The notes under the pieces were generated by a model that worked only from the letters and a program-made list of their open reading frames with translations, searched no databases and was not told the origin of the DNA. Of a DNA stretch of 64,000 nt, positions 54,706-60,885 are shown in pieces. Within the stretch, counting starts at the first letter, position 1; each line of letters begins with the position of its first letter. The position numbers and the translations under genes were made by a program. This stretch comes from Endozoicomonas gorgoniicola (GTDB lineage: Bacteria > Pseudomonadota > Gammaproteobacteria > Pseudomonadales > Endozoicomonadaceae), in assembly GCF_025562715.2 (NCBI RefSeq), contig NZ_JAPFCC010000001.1:762501-826500 (forward strand). Reading direction: 5' to 3'.

Positions 54706-54924
54706 TCAGGGAGTGATGTATTGTTCTCTGTATTTCTCAACAGCTGAAGAAATGAATTCAGTGGCCAGTTGATAGTCACAATTTTGATAGATGTCGTAAA
54801 CCCAACTTCTGAACTCACTGTTGTTATCAAACAAAGTTAAAAAGGTTTGTAGAAGTAGCTGGCTATCTCCACTAAGCGTTATAAGGTATTCGATTAAGTA
54901 ATTCATTTGTTCTGGCGTCAGCAT
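54706..54924 (-). CDS. Small moron-type protein on the opposite strand
   Basis: 72 residues from ATG 54924, which has a strong GGAGGG about 6 nt upstream on the minus strand (an ATG at 54930 is too close to it). The sequence is acidic and helical ('QMNYLIEYLITLSGDSQLLL', 'VYDIYQNCDYQLATEFISSA'). No family recognised; it might be an anti-phage or immunity-type protein. It occupies the place where the tail-assembly chaperones (G and GT) would be, and runs against the tail operon. Confidence 0.65.
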   Translation of the reverse strand: MLTPEQMNYLIEYLITLSGDSQLLLQTFLTLFDNNSEFRSWVYDIYQNCDYQLATEFISSAVEKYREQYITP

Positions 54925-54959
54925 TGCCATCCCTCCATCGCTAAAAATTAAGGCTCACT

Positions 54960-57905
54960 ATGGGATCAGTTAAAGAATCCGCCTTACGGTTAGTACTCAA
55001 GGCGAGGGACACCCTCTCTGGCCCGCTTCAGCAATCGGCTAAATCGCTGGAAAAGCTACGCCATAAAACCCATGAGCTGAAACAACAACTTAGCACCCTT
55101 GAACAACAGGACAAGTTGTTATCGGCTTTTCAGCAGCAGAAAAAGACCGTTCAGGCATCGGGGCAGGCGTATAAGCAGGCTGAACAGAAGGTTGAACAGT
55201 TAGCGCAGGAATATAAAAAGACCGCCAAGCCCACCAAGGCGATGCAGCGATCACTGGATAATGCCCGTAAGTCAGTCATTGCGGCAAACCGAGCCTATCA
55301 GCAGCAGCGGGGGAAATTAGCCGAGCTGCGTGGCTCTCTGGAGAAAGCCGGATTATCGAACCGTAAGATTGCCCAGCAGCAGAACCGGCTACAAAGAGAA
55401 CTGAAACAAACATCAGCGGCTTACCAAAAGCTAACGGCTAAAAGCCAACAGGCCAACCGTACTTTACGACGCAACCCGTTTAAGAAGGTGGCCAGTGATG
55501 CCAGTCTTGCCTCAAAAGGTATTAACGGATTGGCAGGTCGATTCACGGCATTGGTATCCGCTGGTGCTGGTTTGTACGCCATCAAGCGTGCCATGCAGGG
55601 TGTTTTAGGAGCCGGGGATCAGTTTGAACGGCTGGAAGTACAACTGGCGGCCATTATGGGCAGTATCGAGGAAGGCAACCGGGCGGTTGAATGGATCAAG
55701 GACTTCACCTCTAAAACCCCACTGGAGTTACAGCAGGTTGCTGACTCGTTTACTGCGCTGAAGAACTTCGGGCTTGATCCGATGGACGGCACGCTTCAGG
55801 CCATTGTGGATCAGACCTCCAAACTCGGCGGCGGGATGGAACGCCTGAACGGGATGACTCTTGCCCTGGGTCAGGCGTGGGCAAAACAAAAGCTGCAAGG
55901 GGAGGAAATTCTACAGCTTGTAGAGCGTGGCGTTCCGGTCTGGAGTCTGCTGGAAAAAGTCACTGGCAAAAATACTCAGGAGTTACAGAAGCTATCCAGT
56001 GCCGGGAAACTGGGTCGGGACACCATCAAGCTACTGATTGAAGAGATTGGTAAATCCAGCGAAGGGGCAGCTGCCGCTAATATGAGCCTGCTGTCAGGCT
56101 TGATGGCGAATATGTCCGATGAGTGGCTGAAGTTTAAAGGGCAGATTGCCGATTCCGGCTGGCTGGATTACGTCAAAGGTCAGTTAAAAAGCTTTGCCAT
56201 CAGCATTCAGGAATTAACGGACAACGGCAAACTGGCTGCTGTGGCACAATCCATCAGCGATGGCTTTATCAGCATGGCGGAGAGTATCAAGGCGTCACTT
56301 TCTGGTGTCACCATTGAAGGGTTTGTTTCCGGAATAAAAAACGGTTTCCGTACAGTCAGTACCGCTTTGAGCGATGCCAGGTCAGCGTTTGAGATAACCG
56401 GCTCTACCGTCAAACTGTTCTTTAATGGCTTTATGGTGGGAGTGAACGGTTTTGGTGCTGTGGTGACTGCGACCTTTGCTTCCATTACCAGCGGTTTGTC
56501 CAGCCTGTTTAAAGCGGTCAATGCTGATGAAATGGCTGCAAAAACCGCAGCCATTACCGCCACGCTGGATGCCATGAGCAATGACTTTGCAGCGAAGGTC
56601 AAGCAGGACGCTTCCGATGTCAATGCGGCCTTATCGGATATAGGCGACAGCCTTGTCAGAAATAACGAACTGTCCCAGCAAAAAATCCGGCAGCATAATA
56701 AAAAGACCATTGACCAGCTGCTGGATAATTACCAGCAGGTCAAGCCCGCCGCTGAAGAAGTCGCAAAGGCCGCACAGTCTGCCTTTGCCGATGCTGCCGA
56801 TGCCCTGAAACAAATAGACGCTGCCGAAACCCGCACTGAGCTGGCTGACCTTGGCGTGGCACTGGCCGAAGCCTACAGCAACGGCACGCTGACCCAGGAG
56901 CAATACACTGAAGCACTGGAACGGGTTAAACAAAAGCTTCAGGAAGTGACACAAGTTGCTCAATCACTGGGCAAAGAGATAGGCGGTCTCAATACTGAAA
57001 TAACCCACAATAACGACAAACTAAAAACCACCGGTTCCGGCCTGGCAGGGGTCTTCAACCGAACCACCGCCGAACTCCATGCCCTGAGCGCACAGGCAGA
57101 AGATGCTTTTCTGGCCATGCAGGGTGCCACCCAAATTGACACCAGCGATACTTCTGACCAGTTAGGCCAGTTAAAACATCAGCTCAGAGAAGCGAAGGAA
57201 GAAGCGGGTCGGCTTGCTAATGTCACCAGCGGTTTTGATCCCACCGGGATTGGTAGCTGGTTGTCGGATACCGCAGCCAATGCCGCTTATGTGAAAGCGC
57301 AGTTTTTACAGCAGAAAGTCACGCTGGAGTCACTGCTTTCCGGTTATGAAGACGGAACTCTTACCGCCCAAAATCTCGCTTATGCCGGACGCTCTGCCGC
57401 ACACTCTCTGGACTTGCTTAACCATCAAGACCTTGACCGCCTGACGGATGCCATTGATCAGGCTGAAGACAGTATGGAGCAGCTGGGCAACAGTACCCGC
57501 AGTACGCTGGACAGTATGCAGGACGAACTGGATCAGCTCCAGGGCAAGCAGGAGTCTATTGAAAGGCGACGCTTTGAGAGCCGGAACCGTGACCTACAAA
57601 GCCAGTTACAAGAAGCCCAACAGGAGGGAAGCGCTGAGTCAGTCAGCAATATTCAGCAAGCCCTTAGCCTCAATAACCAGATTTACAGCGAACGGCGCAG
57701 GCAAATCCAGCAGGACAAACTGGAAGAACGACAGCGGGAGTTTAAGAATCTGCCCGCCCCGCCACCGCCCAAAAGAGAGTGGCGCAGCAGTGAAAAAGTG
57801 ATCCGATTGGAGTACCCGGGAGGTAATGTCAAAGTAGGCATCAATAGCAGTGATGAAGCGAAGTTTCTGGAAGCATTAAAGAATGCAGGATTGAGGTCAG
57901 TGTGA
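54960..57905 (+). CDS. Phage tail tape measure protein
   Basis: 981 residues; its length sets the tail length. N-terminal coiled coil (about 25-175: 'LEKLRHKTHELKQQLSTLEQ'), then the tape-measure domain (about 220-410) with 'GDQFERLEVQLAAIMGSIEE' and 'MTLALGQAWAKQKLQGEEIL', 'LVERGVPVWSLLEKVTGKNT'. A hydrophobic stretch lies near 480-515, and a long helical C-terminus ends in a Pro-rich segment ('NLPAPPPPKREWR'). Full-length frame, overlapping the next gene by 4 nt. Confidence 0.93.
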   Translation: MGSVKESALRLVLKARDTLSGPLQQSAKSLEKLRHKTHELKQQLSTLEQQDKLLSAFQQQKKTVQASGQAYKQAEQKVEQLAQEYKKTAKPTKAMQRSLDNARKSVIAANRAYQQQRGKLAELRGSLEKAGLSNRKIAQQQNRLQRELKQTSAAYQKLTAKSQQANRTLRRNPFKKVASDASLASKGINGLAGRFTALVSAGAGLYAIKRAMQGVLGAGDQFERLEVQLAAIMGSIEEGNRAVEWIKDFTSKTPLELQQVADSFTALKNFGLDPMDGTLQAIVDQTSKLGGGMERLNGMTLALGQAWAKQKLQGEEILQLVERGVPVWSLLEKVTGKNTQELQKLSSAGKLGRDTIKLLIEEIGKSSEGAAAANMSLLSGLMANMSDEWLKFKGQIADSGWLDYVKGQLKSFAISIQELTDNGKLAAVAQSISDGFISMAESIKASLSGVTIEGFVSGIKNGFRTVSTALSDARSAFEITGSTVKLFFNGFMVGVNGFGAVVTATFASITSGLSSLFKAVNADEMAAKTAAITATLDAMSNDFAAKVKQDASDVNAALSDIGDSLVRNNELSQQKIRQHNKKTIDQLLDNYQQVKPAAEEVAKAAQSAFADAADALKQIDAAETRTELADLGVALAEAYSNGTLTQEQYTEALERVKQKLQEVTQVAQSLGKEIGGLNTEITHNNDKLKTTGSGLAGVFNRTTAELHALSAQAEDAFLAMQGATQIDTSDTSDQLGQLKHQLREAKEEAGRLANVTSGFDPTGIGSWLSDTAANAAYVKAQFLQQKVTLESLLSGYEDGTLTAQNLAYAGRSAAHSLDLLNHQDLDRLTDAIDQAEDSMEQLGNSTRSTLDSMQDELDQLQGKQESIERRRFESRNRDLQSQLQEAQQEGSAESVSNIQQALSLNNQIYSERRRQIQQDKLEERQREFKNLPAPPPPKREWRSSEKVIRLEYPGGNVKVGINSSDEAKFLEALKNAGLRSV

Positions 57906-58297
57906 TGACTCTGGATGATATAGAACTGCCGGATGATCTGTTGTGGGTCAACGAGTTTGACTGGAATCCGGTCGAACAGACAACAGAGCGAAGCCTGACC
58001 GGATCACTACTGGTTCAGGAGCAAAGCCTCAAGCATGGGAGACCGATTGAACTGTCCGGCAATGATGAGTCGGGCTGGGTGCCTCGGTCTACGGTAGAAG
58101 CCCTGCTACAGACCAGCCAGACACCGAATAAGGTCATGACGCTAACGCTTTCTGACAGCCGAACCTTTCCGGTTATTTTTGATCGACGCAATGGCTCACC
58201 GATTCAAGCCCGACAAGTGCTTCCTTTCGCTTACCCGGATGAAAATTATCAATACAGTCTCACTATTCGCTTATTAACAATTGATATTTCTGAATAA
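57902..58297 (+). CDS. Phage tail-associated protein, unnamed family
   Basis: 131 residues. 'DDIELPDDLLWVNEFDWNPV', 'QTTERSLTGSLLVQEQSLKH', 'GWVPRSTVEALLQTSQTPNK', 'MTLTLSDSRTFPVIFDRRNG' are typical of a small tail protein found right after tape measure genes in siphoviruses. Its role is not known to me. The first ATG overlaps the tape measure stop; a second ATG follows directly. Confidence 0.75.
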   Translation: MMTLDDIELPDDLLWVNEFDWNPVEQTTERSLTGSLLVQEQSLKHGRPIELSGNDESGWVPRSTVEALLQTSQTPNKVMTLTLSDSRTFPVIFDRRNGSPIQARQVLPFAYPDENYQYSLTIRLLTIDISE

Positions 58298-58306
58298 ACG
58301 TTAATA

Positions 58307-58789
58307 TTAAAAACTTCCAATATCAAATCTTCTTAAATAAATATTTCCTGACTTAAGCGGGTTTATGTGTTTATCAACCAGGCAGCAGAAGAAAAGGTTG
58401 TTGTAATATTCGTGGTATATGTACTTGCAATGAAGTTCTTTTTTTGGTTCAGCTTTAAAAGAATAGTGATTCTTTATTGAATCTGGATATTTGGTCATAT
58501 AAATGTTGTAAGGATGCGAATTGAAGTGTTCGGTACTACCAATGAGTCCTTTAGCACTTATCCAATCAATAAAAGGCATTCCTTGTTGATACATTAAAAA
58601 GTTGCCTTTCTTATTGAGAAATTTTGATCCTGATTCAAATGAAACTACTGAATTTGAGTTTGCGGCATTAAATAGTATTTCAATATCCGACTTCCATTGA
58701 TCAATAAAATAATCACACTCCTCAATTGTCAGAGCATGAGTGGCGATTGCCTGAAAAATAATGACTAGTAAGCATAATTTCAATTTCAT
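58307..58789 (-). CDS. AT-rich exported protein (moron)
   Basis: 160 residues from ATG 58789. Signal peptide 'MKLKLCLLVIIFQAIATHAL' with cleavage near THA. The mature part has several Cys ('EECDYFI', 'HCKYIYHEYYNNLFFCCLVD'), so disulfides are likely after export. Clearly more AT-rich than all neighbouring phage genes and on the opposite strand, the mark of a recently acquired moron. No family recognised. The frame extends upstream over the start of the next gene, but only as antisense. Confidence 0.65.
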   Translation of the reverse strand: MKLKLCLLVIIFQAIATHALTIEECDYFIDQWKSDIEILFNAANSNSVVSFESGSKFLNKKGNFLMYQQGMPFIDWISAKGLIGSTEHFNSHPYNIYMTKYPDSIKNHYSFKAEPKKELHCKYIYHEYYNNLFFCCLVDKHINPLKSGNIYLRRFDIGSF

Positions 58790-58805
58790 GCAGGAAGGAT
58801 AGACC

Positions 58806-59171
58806 ATGGCTATCAACAACGACGATGTAAAGCTCTTCGAAAGCCAGCGCCTCAGTGACGAGGAAGACGGCGGTGGTCGGGCAACTGGCACCGAAGTCAT
58901 CGACGGCAACGTCAACAACCTGTTTCAGGATATCTCAAGGATCGACCGAACTATTGGTGATGTGGCTTTGCGTAAAGCCTACGTGGGCATCAGCACCGAT
59001 AATAACGATGCCTACCTTGGCAGCCATCTGATCCTGACCGAACCTCCGGTGTTTGTCAACAAAGTTGTCGCCTCATCTCACGCAGCTTACCTCAGTCGAT
59101 CAGTGTCCGACCTGTCTGGATTCAACCAGACTTCACGGCTAAGGTTCCCGTCTCTTTTGTATGGTGGTTAG
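58806..59171 (+). pseudogene. Phage tail protein, N-terminal fragment
   Basis: 'INNDDVKLFESQRLSDEEDG', 'GGRATGTEVIDGNVNNLFQD', 'ISRIDRTIGDVALRKAYVGI' and 'NNDAYLGSHLILTEPPV' match the first 90 residues of a large phage tail protein that normally has several hundred residues. After about 59060 the sequence is unrelated and stops at 59171. A good RBS (caggaagg) remains. The break marks the right edge of the recognisable prophage. Confidence 0.75.
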
Positions 59172-59191
59172 AACGTTGAAGTCTAACCACC
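59163..59191. repeat. 10-bp perfect inverted repeat at the prophage right edge
   Basis: ggtggttaga (59163-59172) and tctaaccacc (59182-59191) with a 9-nt loop. No T run follows on the plus strand, so it is not a standard terminator. It sits exactly where phage homology ends. Confidence 0.7.
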
Positions 59192-59235
59192 GTTGACGAA
59201 TTTACAGGCAAGCCCGGGATGAATTCGATGAGGAA

Positions 59236-60441
59236 TTAAACTTCTCTGGGCGCTTCTCCCTTGCGGTTGATTACGGTGATGCTGTTTGCTTTTTCATTAA
59301 GGCCGTCTTTTATGTCCAGAATAAATTCCCAGGGATCGTTGAGATCGTAAAGAAGGCGGAGCTGATCTCCTGGGGTAGGCAGAAGATCTTTCAGGCTGGT
59401 GTCGTCAGCGTAATCATTGTAACGGGGTCTCAGAAGCGGGTCAGCCACCTTGTATATATCACCGTAAAAGTCTTCATAGACAAAATGGTACAGGTGCTGA
59501 TGGCTGAATGAAAAAGCGCTCAAAACTGATTTTGCCAGTTTTTCAAAACTTGTGCCCAGGGGTACCATGAGAGTTCTCCGGCATTTGTAGGCGGGCATTG
59601 AGACATCAATGATATAGCTGTCTTTTAGTTCCGGCTTAACTGGAAGTAGAAGCTGTTTAATGTCATTTCGCCATTGTCGAACTACTTTCTGCATACCGTT
59701 AACTTCATAGAGTATGTCCTGACAACCAGAGGGCAGAAAAAGCCCTTGCAGATCAATGGATTTCTGGAAGGCATTAAACAGGGTGACACCCAGAGGAGAA
59801 AATTGCAGGTGACCGAGCTGATTGTTCTCTTGCCATCGAATATGGGCGAGGCCAAAAAGATTCAGCAGTGCAACGTTGTAAGCCCCCAGGCTGTGAGGCA
59901 GTATTTCAAGAGCTGTTTCTGAAATGGGCTCCTCAGTAAAGTCTGACGTTCTGAGAAAATTAGCGCCACTGCAGCCCAGTATGCAGTGGCTGCGGCCTGA
60001 CAGTTCTTCACCAATAATGTCTGAGACACCTCTTGTTAGCCATGCGCCCAGCAGGCTGAAGTATTGTTCAACTGCTGTTAGCTGTTGCCACTGAGCTAAC
60101 ATATTTTCGTGGATGATGAGCTTGAATTTGTTGACTCCCACTACAATAACCCGCCCAAGTCCGGATGCTCGGACCAGCAGGTACAAACCTAATGTTGATG
60201 GATAATGGATGGTCAGAGGTCGCTTAAGTTCAGGCTTGTCGGGATTGGTTAATTCTTCATTCAGAAGTGCAGTCCATTTCTGGACAGGCTGCCGTTTGCC
60301 TTTACTCAGTGGAACCGGCTTTTCGATGAGCCGGTTCAGAAAACGATTGAAATCTTTGACTACAGAGCCCGGCTCCGAGTCTGTGAAAGCTTGAGACCGA
60401 ATGATTTTCAGAGAATCGCTTGAGAGATCGATAAGTTTCAT
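59236..60441 (-). CDS. pRiA4b ORF3-like protein
   Basis: 401 residues. The C-terminal third (about 270-385) is a pRiA4b ORF3-like domain: 'YIIDVSMPAYKCRRTLMVPL', 'SFSHQHLYHFVYEDFYGDIY', 'LKDLLPTPGDQLRLLYDLND' and 'PWEFILDI'. This small alpha/beta domain is common on plasmids and mobile elements and its biochemical role is unknown. The N-terminal 270 residues are largely helical, with no recognised family. ATG 60441; 10 nt after the next upstream gene, suggesting one transcript with the genes to its right. Confidence 0.75.
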   Translation of the reverse strand: MKLIDLSSDSLKIIRSQAFTDSEPGSVVKDFNRFLNRLIEKPVPLSKGKRQPVQKWTALLNEELTNPDKPELKRPLTIHYPSTLGLYLLVRASGLGRVIVVGVNKFKLIIHENMLAQWQQLTAVEQYFSLLGAWLTRGVSDIIGEELSGRSHCILGCSGANFLRTSDFTEEPISETALEILPHSLGAYNVALLNLFGLAHIRWQENNQLGHLQFSPLGVTLFNAFQKSIDLQGLFLPSGCQDILYEVNGMQKVVRQWRNDIKQLLLPVKPELKDSYIIDVSMPAYKCRRTLMVPLGTSFEKLAKSVLSAFSFSHQHLYHFVYEDFYGDIYKVADPLLRPRYNDYADDTSLKDLLPTPGDQLRLLYDLNDPWEFILDIKDGLNEKANSITVINRKGEAPREV

Positions 60442-60451
60442 TTTACTTCAG

Positions 60452-60865
60452 TTAGCCCAGATAGGTTTCATAGGTTTCTGACAGGGTTTCATGGAACCCC
60501 CGGCCCATTTTCGAGGTCTTGTCTAACAGGTCACATAGCTGGTCATCGAATATTTGGACTAACCCCTCTTTTTTTATGAACTTGACAGCCCTGTCATGCA
60601 TACTTTCCATGCTGCTGTAAAACGGCTCGTCAATCTCGCCATACTCTCTGGTACACCAGACTCCTGATTCAACAAAAGTTAGCATGATATCGGCAAGGCC
60701 TGTATTGGAACTGGAGACTTTTTTGTAATCTGAAATGGCTTTTTTGGCGACAGATGCCCGCATGCGCGGAAACTGTCGCCGTCCAGAAGGGATGTATTCA
60801 TCCCTGACGATTTATTTGTACTTTTCCAGCACAGCAGAATCATCATCAAAGAAAGAGGCCTTTAC
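60452..60865 (-). pseudogene. DUF6155-like protein, nonsense-interrupted and missing its N-terminus
   Basis: The downstream part (ATG 60763, 103 residues) has 'SVAKKAISDYKKVSSSNTGL', 'ADIMLTFVESGVWCTREYGE', 'IDEPFYSSMESMHDRAVKFI' and 'GRGFHETLSETYETYLG', which I associate with DUF6155-type proteins. Reading upstream in the same frame gives 'IVRDEYIPSGRRQFPRM', then an in-frame TAA at 60812-60814, then 'ASFFDDDSAVLEKYK', which also fits the family. So one nonsense change split the gene, and the first 50-60 residues are gone. The family number is from memory. The 103-residue piece could still be expressed. Confidence 0.65.
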
Positions 60866-60885
60866 TCCCTGCCTGCCTGATTTTT

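Noticed and set aside
54432..54830. 132-residue minus-strand frame over the tail tube gene end
   Set aside because: Antisense of the tube gene. The real minus-strand gene is the shorter one at 54706-54924 with its own RBS.
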